NCBI GenBank assembly: GCA_001817425.1 | Contig: MHII01000024.1 | Location: 1 to 48,224 of the forward strand | Length of the DNA stretch: 48,224 bases | Reading direction: 5' to 3' | Source: Candidatus Buchananbacteria bacterium RIFCSPHIGHO2_02_FULL_39_17 | GTDB lineage: Bacteria > Patescibacteriota > Patescibacteriia > Buchananbacterales > UBA6539 | Shown here: one piece after another, positions 21,501-29,649 of the stretch | Numbering within the stretch: the stretch's first letter is position 1 | Layout of the letters: every line of letters begins with the position of its first letter | Notes under the pieces: generated by a model | What the model was told of the DNA's origin: nothing | Database searches by the model: none | What the model saw: the letters and a program-made list of their open reading frames with translations, nothing else | Position numbers and translations under genes: made by a program

Positions 21501-22259
21501 GATGTTATTGCCAAAGGATCTCAATCTGGCGCTACTTTAGCGGCTGGTTCCAAAACCATTAACAATGCGAGCGGCAACGCCATGATTTTGTTCCGCAGCG
21601 CACCAGTGATTACGCCCAATGACCAATTACCAACTGGTGAGAAAGTAGTGGGCGGCACCTTACAGAATAATACTGAAACTGCCCTTTATCGCTTTAAGGT
21701 GACAGCCGGTAGTACCGGTGATATTGGTCTTGCCAGCGTGGCTTTCTTGGTTAACACCACCACGGCGACTATTACCGGTATGAAGATCTACGAAAGTGGA
21801 GTTCAAGTCGCAGTTGATTTATTTGGTGCTCATCAGACTGACAATGCGAACAACGATGCCCATGTCACCATCTTCCTTTTTGATGATGGAGACGATACCT
21901 TGATTCAAAATGGGGTAGTAAGTATGGGTACCTCTAAACTCTATGAGTTAAGAGGTCAGCTCTATTGTACTGGTGCTGCGTGTACCGAAGTTAAAGTTGG
22001 TGGTACTGCTGGTTTCCAGTTGTTAGGTGATCCATTCCAAATGACTACTTTGCCCAATTCTGTTTCCAGAACAGCGGCAACCATTGCTTTTGATCGAAGT
22101 ATCCAATGGACCGACTTCTGGCGCACGCCGGTTTTGAAGAACTCTTCAACTACGGCAACCCAGACCGAACAGTGGTCAAATGGTTATCTGATTAAAGACT
22201 CAACTGGTAAAGACTTAGCGGCAACTTCAACTGGTGTCACTTGGTCATTTAGTCGATAA
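18540..22259 (+). CDS. Large S-layer-like secreted surface protein
   Basis: A 1239-residue exported protein with a signal peptide (residues 1-~30, ending LAVGAA). The N-terminal domain (about 35-165) includes YYLGADGKRYVFPNEKTYKTWY and KLVKITTDPKVYAVASNGSLRWV, a pattern seen in many Patescibacterial surface proteins. After it come many beta-sandwich modules of ~110-150 residues, each opening with strands like FKVSRIRFNQGG and closing with IPVGINIYTIKGDV or ITKGTTKTLTVKGNI. There is no C-terminal sorting signal. The gene uses a GC-richer, more uniform codon set than its neighbours, has a real Shine-Dalgarno site, a structured leader and a strong terminator, all fitting very high expression. 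It is probably the main S-layer protein (inference). Confidence 0.85.
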   Translation: MIKRLLTYAVAITTVAWSVGLLAMPLAVGAAVSGDLIKLQCVAGAGVNDPCRAVYYLGADGKRYVFPNEKTYKTWYSNFSGVTTVSSTEMSSYSIGGNATYRPGVKLVKITTDPKVYAVASNGSLRWVTTAAIAESLYGSSWASMVEDVPDAFFVNYTVGSDVNAAADYNKTTETSNATTINDDKNLGGGGASTGTGLTVALASDTPATNYVVGNSIHNKFTKINFTASADGDIVIDQIVARRGGTVASDAAFSGIVLLDGTSLQQTEDAKTLNSDHQAIFNKDLTIPAGTTKSYYLGANMASSLSSYAGQIPSLDLFSVKLSGSAAVIGTLPIVGNYMQLDGTITIGTLTLANGGNNPSASTQRVGVTDYIVSGVKLTANGTEDFKVSRIRFNQGGTAGDSDVSNLDLLIDDAVVATISASSGKYATFDLSANPITIIKGKSKTFDLRLDVSGGSSRTVRFDIKDETDIKAVGQLYGANVKVAAGSGATADADPFWTAVVTTVSEGSLRIGPATLVAANIADDSSQVVLGKFEFEAKGEPAVITRLPISFDLATSSASTAGNVTHADLTNITVYDPNGKIVAGPIDTAHNNWVAAGDRKEQVSATSTDTITIPVGINIYTIKGDVKADFETDDTITAHIKPNQMTVKGDNTGITITPTPSSEQSSAIMTVKAANLAVSMSSSPVAQSVVGGTQNWTFANVILDAANSGEDIKVTTVKVAIHTTTANPSQTSGWTLYDGQTALAVTNDPSSDTSTKTTAGNSATATFTFATPLIMTKGTTKTLTVKGNITTSATSGTVSAGIPDKVGADHITAKGNASGADAGITMSVSDGQNQTLTDAGTLTLTKDSTSPDASLIPANSVTGVTVTVLNASARYENVNLEKFYLTAGAPGINGIVGAVVGANDAGWKTVKQVHIYKGNELVKSVTPTSSATSSPTVLVDLTNSPIVVPKDSSVLITVKVDTQDANYELGSVATSGIGSKIKINAAGDVIAKGSQSGATLAAGSKTINNASGNAMILFRSAPVITPNDQLPTGEKVVGGTLQNNTETALYRFKVTAGSTGDIGLASVAFLVNTTTATITGMKIYESGVQVAVDLFGAHQTDNANNDAHVTIFLFDDGDDTLIQNGVVSMGTSKLYELRGQLYCTGAACTEVKVGGTAGFQLLGDPFQMTTLPNSVSRTAATIAFDRSIQWTDFWRTPVLKNSSTTATQTEQWSNGYLIKDSTGKDLAATSTGVTWSFSR

Positions 22260-22273
22260 CTCTAGAATCTCTA

Positions 22274-22317
22274 AAAACCAAAAAGTCCCTGCCGAAAGCG
22301 GGGACTTTTGGTTTTGG
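22274..22317 (+). terminator. Strong intrinsic terminator of the S-layer-like gene
   Basis: AAAACCAAAAAGTCCCTGC and GCGGGGACTTTTGGTTTT pair almost completely (one bulge, one wobble) around a CGAAA loop, starting 15 bp after the stop codon. Confidence 0.88.
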
Positions 22318-22379
22318 TAATTTATTGATTTTATTAGTTAGAAGTGTTAGAATAATTATTAGTAAAATCAAATTGAAAA

Positions 22380-22502
22380 TTATTTATAATTCAAAAGTCA
22401 AAAATCAAAATTACAATTCAAAATTTAAAATTAATAAAATCCCGCGAAAGCGGGATACCAGACTTTTGACTTTTGAAATTTGACTTTTGACTTTTTAAAA
22501 AT
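22380..22502. repeat. Foldback spacer with a central GNRA hairpin
   Basis: Left arm words (CAAAAGTCAAAAATCAAAATT) and right arm words (GACTTTTGACTTTTGAAATTTGACTTTTGAC) are complementary. The centre is the perfect hairpin ATCCCGC-GAAA-GCGGGAT (22439-22456). The right arm ends at the ATG of the next gene. Confidence 0.75.
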
Positions 22503-24206
22503 ATGTCTTCTTTCATTGCTAAAAATCGTTATTATATTTTAGCGGCTATAGGGTTACTCGCGGCTTTTCTGATTTTTTTCCGCTTAGGCCGTTTTGATTT
22601 GCGCACCGATGATGTTTTATATTCCCTTCGCTCTATTGGTTACATTGATTTTTTGGATTCCAATTTGCAGACTTCGCCTTTCACTTGGTTTGAAAAAAAT
22701 CCCTGGTGGTCGCGCTTGTCTTTTCATGATGCGCCGCCTTTAGTTTTTTTAATTCAATTTATTTTTTTCAAAATTTTAGGCGTTTCTCTAATTTCCGCCC
22801 GTTTGCCGTTTGCCTTCGCTGGTCTTGGTTCAATTATCTTAGTCTATTTTATCGGCCGCCGGCTTTATCACGAAAAAATCGGTTTACTCGCCGCTTTTTT
22901 ATTAACGATTTTTACCTATCAGACTTGGGCCAGCCGGGTCGGTTATTTAGAGCCCATGGCCTTATTTTTTGCCTTATTTACCTTTCTTTTTTTTCTTAAA
23001 GGCTTAGAAAATGATAAATTTTTTCTCTGGTTTGGCGTTTTTGCCGGATTAGCGCTTTTGTCAAAATATACGGCAATTTTTGTTTTGATTGCCGCTTTGG
23101 CTTATCTTTTTTTTGAAAACAAAAAACTTTTATTCAATAAAAATTTAATTATTGGTTTAATTTTAACCATTTTTATTTTTTCACCGGTGATTATTTATAA
23201 TTTAATGATGTTTTCCGCTCGCGGTCATTTTGATTTGCAGTTTTCCATTTTATTTGGCCAAGATATCAGTCAGGATTGGCCGATTATCAGCCGCGAAGTC
23301 AAGGGTTTTAGTTTTAATAATATTGTTAATTTAGGCCAGTCATTCTTAGGCCTTTATTCGCTGCCAGTTTTATTTTTAATTGTCATTTCAATAATAGCTG
23401 CCAGTTTTAGAATTTTACCCGGATTAAAAACCGAAAAAAGTTATTTATTGCCATTAGTAATCGCTGTTTTATTAATTGAATTTAGCGTTTTGGGCGCGTC
23501 CGAGAGATTGCTTTCTTTATTAAATCCGTTTTTTGCCTTAGTTTTAGCCGCGAGTCTTTATGCTTTTGGCCATTATTTATGGCAGAAAAATTATCAAATG
23601 ATTTTTTCTTGCTTAGTTGGCATTTTTGTGCTAATATTTATTTTTGAGATTTTTTATAATCTTAATACCAATCATTTTTATCAAGCCATTGGCCAAGGGG
23701 GCAAACATTACGCCAATAATTTGCGTTTTGACAACGGTGTTTTTAAAGAGTTGGGAAATTATTTAATCAGAGAAACTGATATTTTACAAAAGCCGAATTT
23801 AAAGATTAAAAATATTGAAGATTTAAGACTCAATTTGTCAGAAGATGCGGCCGGAAGCGATGTAATTATTTATGACCGAAATTTGCATTGGTTTTCCAGT
23901 CTTTGGTCGCTTCGGCGTTATGGCATTTATTACCGAAGTATTGTCATTGGCGATACTGATTTAGCGATTTTAATGCCTAAGATAGATTTTCGGGATTTTT
24001 TTCAGCAAGCTGGGGCAAAGCATTTATATTACATTTATGGCACTTCTGATTTTGAAGTGGATAAAGTCGCGGCCCAGCCCAATCGGCAGTTTTCCGCCCG
24101 GATTGCCGATTTGTTTGCCAGCAGCAGCGGTTCGGAGGTTAAAGCAATTAAAGATCAGCAAGGTAAAGTTGCTTTTAAAATTTATAAATTAACCTTAAAT
24201 AATTAA
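22503..24206 (+). CDS. GT39/ArnT-like membrane glycosyltransferase (paralogue 1)
   Basis: A 567-residue GT-C-fold transferase of the ArnT/protein-O-mannosyltransferase group, expected to move a sugar from a polyprenyl-phosphate donor to a protein or glycan on the outer face of the membrane. An N-terminal helix is followed by the first external loop with the catalytic acidic pair RTDDVLYSLR, the LSFHDAPPLVF motif, and GYLEPMALF with an acidic residue. About ten membrane helices occupy residues 10-385, then an extracytoplasmic domain (about 395-567). It is 566-567 residues long like its paralogue at 25010, with shared landmarks (RGHFDLQ, SKYTAI, FHD.PPL). The spacer upstream is a foldback whose right arm ends at the ATG. 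Confidence 0.85.
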   Translation: MSSFIAKNRYYILAAIGLLAAFLIFFRLGRFDLRTDDVLYSLRSIGYIDFLDSNLQTSPFTWFEKNPWWSRLSFHDAPPLVFLIQFIFFKILGVSLISARLPFAFAGLGSIILVYFIGRRLYHEKIGLLAAFLLTIFTYQTWASRVGYLEPMALFFALFTFLFFLKGLENDKFFLWFGVFAGLALLSKYTAIFVLIAALAYLFFENKKLLFNKNLIIGLILTIFIFSPVIIYNLMMFSARGHFDLQFSILFGQDISQDWPIISREVKGFSFNNIVNLGQSFLGLYSLPVLFLIVISIIAASFRILPGLKTEKSYLLPLVIAVLLIEFSVLGASERLLSLLNPFFALVLAASLYAFGHYLWQKNYQMIFSCLVGIFVLIFIFEIFYNLNTNHFYQAIGQGGKHYANNLRFDNGVFKELGNYLIRETDILQKPNLKIKNIEDLRLNLSEDAAGSDVIIYDRNLHWFSSLWSLRRYGIYYRSIVIGDTDLAILMPKIDFRDFFQQAGAKHLYYIYGTSDFEVDKVAAQPNRQFSARIADLFASSSGSEVKAIKDQQGKVAFKIYKLTLNN

Positions 24207-24209
24207 ACT

Positions 24210-24890
24210 ATGAAGAACAAAAAAATTTCAACAATTATTTCAATTATCGTTTTATTGGTTGTTGTTGGATTACTGGGTTATTATTTCTGGCCAAAAACAC
24301 AACCTCAAGACCAGCTTGAGAAATTTTTTGAATTTAAAATTGTCAAAACCGATTTAACTGACTGGGAAAAAGACAAATTTACCAAAGAATTTATGGCGAC
24401 AAAAGATGCTTTACGATTAGACCCCGAAGGGTTTCAAATTTGGTTGAATTTAGGCTGGGTAAAAAAAGCCGTTGGCGATTATCGTGGCGCCGAAGAAATT
24501 TGGCTTTATGTTAATAAAACTTGGCCTTTAAATAGTGTCTCCTTTAATAATTTAGGTGATTTATATGCTAATTTTATGAATGAATATGATAAAGCCGAAG
24601 CGATGTTTAAAGTGGCGATTCAAAATTCCAAAGGTGAGGCCATTAACTGGATTTATGTCAGAAGTCTTTTTGATCTTTATGTTAAGACTAATCAGTTGGA
24701 TAAGGCCGAGAATATGCTGATAGAGAGTTTAACGAGTCAGCCCGATAATTATGATTTTAATATTTTATTAGCTGGTTTTTATCGGGATTTTGGTCAAAAA
24801 GAAAAAGCGCTGCAGTATTACCAAAAGGCGTTAGTGATTAAACCAGATAATGAAGTGGTGAGAAAAGAGATTGAAGCGCTTAGAAAATAA
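24210..24890 (+). CDS. Membrane-anchored TPR protein
   Basis: A 226-residue protein with an N-terminal membrane anchor (about 8-28, IISIIVLLVVVGLLGYYFW) and then tetratricopeptide repeats to the end (LDPEGFQIWLNLGWVKKAVGDYRGAEEIW; NSVSFNNLGDLYANFMNEYDKAEAMFKVAI; PDNYDFNILLAGFYRDFGQKEKALQYYQKAL). It starts 4 bp after the stop of the GT39 gene and is followed by its paralogue, so it probably serves as an external docking or substrate-recognition partner for one or both transferases. A TPR domain is also fused to the ligase at 2983, which supports a glycosylation link. Confidence 0.8.
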   Translation: MKNKKISTIISIIVLLVVVGLLGYYFWPKTQPQDQLEKFFEFKIVKTDLTDWEKDKFTKEFMATKDALRLDPEGFQIWLNLGWVKKAVGDYRGAEEIWLYVNKTWPLNSVSFNNLGDLYANFMNEYDKAEAMFKVAIQNSKGEAINWIYVRSLFDLYVKTNQLDKAENMLIESLTSQPDNYDFNILLAGFYRDFGQKEKALQYYQKALVIKPDNEVVRKEIEALRK

Positions 24891-25009
24891 TTTGATTTAA
24901 CTGTAAGTCAAAATTCAAAAGGCAAAAGTCAAAATTACAAGTTAAAAGTAAAAAGTTAATTGTTGCCAAAGGCAACTACTAAACTTTTGACTTTTAACTT
25001 TTCATTTCT
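24891..25009. repeat. Foldback spacer with a central GTTGCC-AAA-GGCAAC hairpin
   Basis: Left arm words (AAGTCAAAATTACAAGTTAAAAGTAAAAAGTTAA) pair with the right arm (ACTTTTGACTTTTAACTTTTC). The middle is GTTGCC-AAA-GGCAAC. It runs from the TPR gene to the ATG of the second GT39 gene. Confidence 0.75.
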
Positions 25010-26710
25010 ATGCTTTCAAAAAAGCAAACTTGGTCTTTATTAATCTCAATTTTAATTCTAGCGGCTTTTTTACGTTTATATAATTTAACTTCAGCCGACG
25101 TTATTACTGATGAAGCTCTAATTGCTTTTCGCGCCATCGGCTATATTGATTTTTTTGTTTCGCCTTATCAAACCACTCCTTATGAGTGGTTTTCTGATAC
25201 TCCGGCTTGGGTGAAACTTTCTTTTCATGACCATCCGCCTTTAATTTTTTTAATTGAAAATTTATTTTTTAAAGTTTTTGGCGTCAATGTTTTTAGTCTG
25301 CGCCTGCCTTTTGTTTTAGCCGGCATGGCATCGGTCATTTTAATTTATTTGATTGGTTCTCAACTATTTAATCAAAAAAGCGGTTTATTAGCCGCTTTAT
25401 TTTTAGCGATTTCTCCCTACCACCTCTGGATTAGCCGAGTTGGTCTTCAGGAATCAATGGTTATGGCTTTAATGCTTTTGGCTTTTTATTTTTTTATTTT
25501 ATCTTTAGGAAATCAAAAGCATTGGCGTTGGGGGATTTTTTTAGGTTTAGCCATGTTATCAAAATATACGGCAATAATTTTGTTGCCGATTTTTTTAGTT
25601 TATCTTCTAATTTCTAATCGTAAGATATTATTTGATAAAAAATTTTGGCTGGCGATAATTTTAGTTATCCTTATTTTTAGTCCGGTTTTAATTTATAATT
25701 TTAAACTTTATCAGGCGCGCGGTCATTTTGATTTGCAATTATCTTTTTTATTCGGTCAAAAAGTAAATGAATGGCAATTTTTGCCGGGTAAAATTCAGGC
25801 CGGCAGTTTATTTGATCGAATTATAAATTTAATTCCAGCCATGTTTCGCGGTCTATTGGCGCCGATGTTTTTACTTTTTGCCATTAGTCTATTAAGCGTT
25901 GTCTACCAATTAATTAAAGAGACTCTTCAACTCGCGCCGTCTTGGCAATCCGGTGGCGCTCGCTCAGAGCCACTAATTGCTCCGCCATTAGTGGTTTTAG
26001 CCATTATTTTTCATATCCTACTCTTTATGTTAATTGGTCCGCTGAGTCGGTTTGTGGTGATGATTATTCCTTTTTCTCTGCTTTTGATTGTTTGGTTTTT
26101 ACCGCAACTGCCAAAGAAAATAATGATGACTTTGGTAATTTTAATTACTTTTAGCGAGATTTTTTTCAGTTATAATACTTTGTATGCTTTTACGCCGATT
26201 GGTCAAAAAGACTTTACTTATGCTTATTTTAGAAACGACAGCGTTAATTGGGGTTATAATCAATTAGACGACTATTTAACCGAAATTTTTAAAAATAAAA
26301 GACCGGCTGTTAGTTTTACCGGCCGTTATCCTTTTTTAGAAAAAATAAAACAGCAAGCTACAGCCACGGCAAAAAAGGAAAATAAACAGCCAGCGACCAT
26401 TTTATTGATTTATGATGAGAATATGTATGATTTAGCTACACTCTGGCTTTTTCATCGGCGTTTAATCTATGAAGGCTGGCCGATTATTACCGCTGATGCT
26501 TACCTGGGCCAAAGCCAAGATTATTGGCGCCGTCAAGGCATCACTGAATTTTATTTTGTCAAAATTATTGATCCAGCAATTCTTCAGCGGCCAGAGGCGG
26601 AAAGAAGCCAAGCGGCTCAAAATTTAAGTGAACAATTAAATAGTTCACCGAAGTCTATCATAAAACGGCTGGATAGCCGGTCGGTTTTCGCCGTTTATTA
26701 TTGGCAGTAA
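25010..26710 (+). CDS. GT39/ArnT-like membrane glycosyltransferase (paralogue 2)
   Basis: A 566-residue GT-C enzyme paralogous to 22503-24206. First external loop ITDEALIAFRAIGYIDFF has a DE pair where paralogue 1 has DD; LSFHDHPPLIFLIENLFFKVFGV, SRVGLQESMVMAL, LSKYTAIILLP and RGHFDLQLSFLFGQ are shared landmarks. About ten to eleven membrane helices, then an external C-terminal domain. Between two helices lies a loop segment (APSWQSGGARSEPLIAPP) encoded by nested inverted repeats (CCACTAAT...ATTAGTGG and GCGCC...GGCGC), probably a repeat insertion. The acidic-pair difference hints at a different donor or acceptor. It converges on the GT4 gene at 26771 through a shared terminator. Confidence 0.85.
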   Translation: MLSKKQTWSLLISILILAAFLRLYNLTSADVITDEALIAFRAIGYIDFFVSPYQTTPYEWFSDTPAWVKLSFHDHPPLIFLIENLFFKVFGVNVFSLRLPFVLAGMASVILIYLIGSQLFNQKSGLLAALFLAISPYHLWISRVGLQESMVMALMLLAFYFFILSLGNQKHWRWGIFLGLAMLSKYTAIILLPIFLVYLLISNRKILFDKKFWLAIILVILIFSPVLIYNFKLYQARGHFDLQLSFLFGQKVNEWQFLPGKIQAGSLFDRIINLIPAMFRGLLAPMFLLFAISLLSVVYQLIKETLQLAPSWQSGGARSEPLIAPPLVVLAIIFHILLFMLIGPLSRFVVMIIPFSLLLIVWFLPQLPKKIMMTLVILITFSEIFFSYNTLYAFTPIGQKDFTYAYFRNDSVNWGYNQLDDYLTEIFKNKRPAVSFTGRYPFLEKIKQQATATAKKENKQPATILLIYDENMYDLATLWLFHRRLIYEGWPIITADAYLGQSQDYWRRQGITEFYFVKIIDPAILQRPEAERSQAAQNLSEQLNSSPKSIIKRLDSRSVFAVYYWQ

Positions 26711-26750
26711 AAAAATTAAAAATTAAAAACTAAAAATGAAAAATTATGAT

Positions 26751-26772
26751 AGTTGCTTTCAGCAACTTTTTT
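26751..26772. terminator. Bidirectional terminator between convergent genes
   Basis: AGTTGC-TTTCA-GCAACT followed by TTTTTTAATTTTT on the plus strand; an A-rich run upstream gives a T-run on the minus strand. The stop codon of the minus-strand GT4 gene overlaps the terminator tail. Confidence 0.7.
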
Positions 26773-27886
26773 AATTTTTATAAACTCTCTTAGTTTCAAT
26801 AAGCATTTTTTCCAAACTGAAATTTTTAACAACGTCAATTTTAGCTTGTTTAGCTAAGCGATCAGCAGCCCCTTGGTTTTTCATTAAATAATCAATTGCA
26901 TTAGTAATTGATTTGGGATCGGCTGGATTGACTAATAAACCATTTTGTCCGTCTTTAATTATTTCTGGAATGCCGCCGACATTGGTGGCAATAATTGGCA
27001 AACCGGTTTGCATTGCTTCCAAAATCGCATAAGGAAACCCTTCCTTGACTGATGGCAGAACATAATAATCGAATGCCAAAAGATATCGATTGCCCGCCAA
27101 TAATTTTCCGATAAAAAAATTATTTTCTAAATTTAATTTTTTGATTTGCTGTCTTAATTCGTTTTCTAGCTGCCCAAAACCAATCAGGCGAAATAAAATA
27201 TTAGGGTAGTTTTTTATTACTTCGTTTGCCGCAGAAATAAGATAATTTAAGCCTTTGGTTGGATAAAAATTAGCGATGGTGCCAATAACTATTTTATCTG
27301 GTGGCAAATTTAACAGTTGCCGCGCTTGATTTTTATCTAATAATTCGATTTGGCCAACGCCGTTATGGATAGTAATTAATTTTTTTTGATCGCCGATTTT
27401 ATTTTTTATCCCGGTTTGTCGGTCAAATTCAGAAACACAAATAATTTTGTCTTTATATTTGGCGGAAAGCTTTTCCGCCAAAAGATATAAATATTTTTTC
27501 CATTTCGCCATCGGTTCATTAAAAGAAAAACCGTGAACAGTATAAATTATTTTTTTAACTCCGGCGTGTTTACCGGCAAAAGCGCCTAAGACCCCAGCTT
27601 TGCTGCTGTTTAAATGTAAAATATCCGGCTTGATTAATTTAGCCAATTTTTTTATTTCAAAATAAGCCAAAATATCTTTTGCTGGGCTGATTTCGCGAAC
27701 TAAGTTTTTAAGTGGAAAAGTTCTAACCCCTATTTCATTTATCTCTTTAAGCAGTTCGTCTTCTCCACCCGCAGCAACAGTGATTTCGTAATCATTTTTT
27801 AAATTATTGGCCAAATCAAAAATATAGCGCTGAGCGCCGCCCCATTCAGACTGAGTGATTAAATATAGAATTTTTGGTTTTGTCAT
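26771..27886 (-). CDS. Glycosyltransferase family 4 protein
   Basis: A 371-residue GT-B-fold retaining glycosyltransferase. N-terminal acceptor domain with the GGAQRYIFDLANNL motif and a Gly-rich loop; HGFSFNEPMAKWKKYLYL and ICVSEFDRQ in the middle; donor-binding C-terminal domain with the EX7E motif EGFPYAILEAMQTGLPIIATNVGG (catalytic and nucleotide-contacting glutamates) and GLLVNPADP. Cytoplasmic; it transfers a sugar from a nucleotide donor onto a lipid-linked glycan. It is the only gene of the glycan region on the minus strand. Its sugar specificity cannot be read from sequence. Confidence 0.9.
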   Translation of the reverse strand: MTKPKILYLITQSEWGGAQRYIFDLANNLKNDYEITVAAGGEDELLKEINEIGVRTFPLKNLVREISPAKDILAYFEIKKLAKLIKPDILHLNSSKAGVLGAFAGKHAGVKKIIYTVHGFSFNEPMAKWKKYLYLLAEKLSAKYKDKIICVSEFDRQTGIKNKIGDQKKLITIHNGVGQIELLDKNQARQLLNLPPDKIVIGTIANFYPTKGLNYLISAANEVIKNYPNILFRLIGFGQLENELRQQIKKLNLENNFFIGKLLAGNRYLLAFDYYVLPSVKEGFPYAILEAMQTGLPIIATNVGGIPEIIKDGQNGLLVNPADPKSITNAIDYLMKNQGAADRLAKQAKIDVVKNFSLEKMLIETKRVYKN

Positions 27887-28184
27887 AAATTATTCGGCTA
27901 TTACGTTGGGCTTGACCCGCCAAAATTTTCAAATGTGTACTATTGCCAAAGGAGTTTGAGGATAAAACTAGAGAACATTTTTAAAACAGATTTGGCTAAA
28001 AATTATCAAAATAAAATTGGTAAATATCTTATTAATTTGAAAATTTAGCCAGGCTTGACCAGAAATAGTTTTTATATAATAATATTAGAGTATTATTAAT
28101 TAATAATCAAGTTTACTTTTGGCTAAAATTTGGCGTTTTTTTATTTTTTAAACAATTACTAAGTAGTACTAAATTTATTCTTTG

Positions 28185-28273
28185 AGCGACCCAGCCGTTC
28201 GTGAACGGCTGGAGAGTCGAGAAGTTATCTTATAGATTATAGTTCTCGACCAGCCTGCCGGCGCAGGCAGGCT
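28185..28273. repeat. Composite of three perfect palindromes in the 27887-28345 gap
   Basis: CCAGCCGTTC-GT-GAACGGCTGG (28191-28212), TCGAGAA...TTCTCGA (28217-28249) and AGCCTGCC-GGCGCA-GGCAGGCT (28252-28273) lie in series. The first matches the core at 2812-2942 and the third resembles the insert in rarA. The rest of the 459-base gap is AT-rich with one CCCGCCAAAATTTT unit (27906-27920); a weak TTGACC...TATAAT-like promoter near 28057-28080 points towards the next gene. Confidence 0.8.
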
Positions 28274-28345
28274 CGAACAATAATTATCTTTAAAAGATTA
28301 ATTTAAGAATTTTAATTAGTACTATCGGTAAACAATTAATTTACT

Positions 28346-29596
28346 ATGGAAACAAAAATTTGTGTTGTTGGTTTAGGCTATGTTGGTTTGCCCTTGGCCT
28401 GTTTATTGTCTAAAAAATTTGAAGTTATCGGTTTTGATATCAATGAGCAAAAAATAAATGAATTAATAAAAGGCATTGATCAAACTGGTGAAATCAAGGA
28501 TTTAAAACAATATAAGATTAATTATTCTAGTGACCCAAAAGTAATTAGTCAAGCTAATTTTATTATTGCCTGTATCCCCACGCCGGTTGATGAGAATAAA
28601 AAGCCGGATTTAAGTTTATTGAACAATGCTTCAGAAATCATTGGCAAAAATTTAAAATCAGGATCAATTATTGTTTATGAAAGCACAGTTTATCCTGGTT
28701 GCACCGAAGAAATTTGTTTGCCGATCTTGAAAAAATATTCTGGCTTAAAATTTGGCGCTGACTTTAGGTTAGGTTATTCGCCGGAACGGGTCAATCCGGG
28801 TGATAAAGTCCACACCATTGATAAAATTGTTAAAATTATTGCCGGCAGTGACGAGGAAGCGTTAAGTCGATTAAAGGAAGTTTATGGCGCTATTACTCAA
28901 GTTTACCCGGTGTCTTCAATTAAAGTTGCGGAGGCGGCTAAAGTCATTGAAAACGTTCAGCGCGATTTAAATATCGCCTTGGCCAATGAGCTGGGTTTGA
29001 TTTTTGACCGTTTAGGCATTAAAACCAAAGAAGTCATTGATGCCGCCGGTACCAAATGGAATTTTCATAAATATTATCCCGGGTTAGTTGGTGGCCATTG
29101 TATCGGCGTTGATCCTTATTATTTAACCCATAAAGCTCAAGCCTTGGGCTATGAGCCAAAAATAATTTTAGCCGGCCGCGGCGTGAATGAAGCCATGGCT
29201 GATTTTGTCGCCAGCAAATTGAAAGGCCGCAAAAAGATTTTGATTATGGGTCTGACTTTTAAAGAAAATGTGCCGGACATCAGAAACAGCAAAGCCAAAG
29301 ATTTAGCTTTAATTCTTAAAGAGCAGAGCAGTGAAATTTATGGCTATGACCCTTTATTAAAAATTAAAGAAATTTCCGTTGACCATTTTAAAATTCAGGT
29401 GATTACTAATTGGCCACCAAAAGAGAAATTTGACGCCATTATTGTTTTCAGCCCGCATAAAATTTTTGAAGATAACAAGTATAATCTTTTAAATTTAAAA
29501 AATATTTGTCAGACAAGTTCTGTCTTATTTGACCTGAAAGGTTTTTATGACAAAGCCCAAGCGGAAAATTTGGGTTTTAAATATTTGACACTTTAA
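28346..29596 (+). CDS. UDP-sugar 6-dehydrogenase (TviB/WbpA-like)
   Basis: A 416-residue UDP-glucose/GDP-mannose dehydrogenase-family enzyme that oxidises C6 of a nucleotide sugar to a uronic acid with two NAD+ steps. Rossmann start ICVVGLGYVGLPLA, substrate loop FRLGYSPERVNPGDK, helix VAEAAKVIENVQRDLNIALANE, catalytic Cys in LVGGHCIGVDPYYLT, and the C-terminal domain MGLTFKENVPDIRNSKAKDL. The SPERVNPGD and GGHCIGVDPYYL motifs are those of UDP-N-acetylhexosamine dehydrogenases (TviB, WbpA, WecC) rather than plain Ugd (inference). It heads the plus-strand glycan cluster, so the surface glycan probably contains an acidic amino sugar. Confidence 0.92.
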   Translation: METKICVVGLGYVGLPLACLLSKKFEVIGFDINEQKINELIKGIDQTGEIKDLKQYKINYSSDPKVISQANFIIACIPTPVDENKKPDLSLLNNASEIIGKNLKSGSIIVYESTVYPGCTEEICLPILKKYSGLKFGADFRLGYSPERVNPGDKVHTIDKIVKIIAGSDEEALSRLKEVYGAITQVYPVSSIKVAEAAKVIENVQRDLNIALANELGLIFDRLGIKTKEVIDAAGTKWNFHKYYPGLVGGHCIGVDPYYLTHKAQALGYEPKIILAGRGVNEAMADFVASKLKGRKKILIMGLTFKENVPDIRNSKAKDLALILKEQSSEIYGYDPLLKIKEISVDHFKIQVITNWPPKEKFDAIIVFSPHKIFEDNKYNLLNLKNICQTSSVLFDLKGFYDKAQAENLGFKYLTL

Positions 29597-29649
29597 TGCA
29601 TGCGAAAAACGCGCTACCAATGCGTCCATGCGAATAATTTAACATTTTA

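Noticed and set aside
27887-28345. A small gene in the 459-base gap
   Set aside because: All frames are broken by stops and the space is taken by palindromes and AT-rich sequence.
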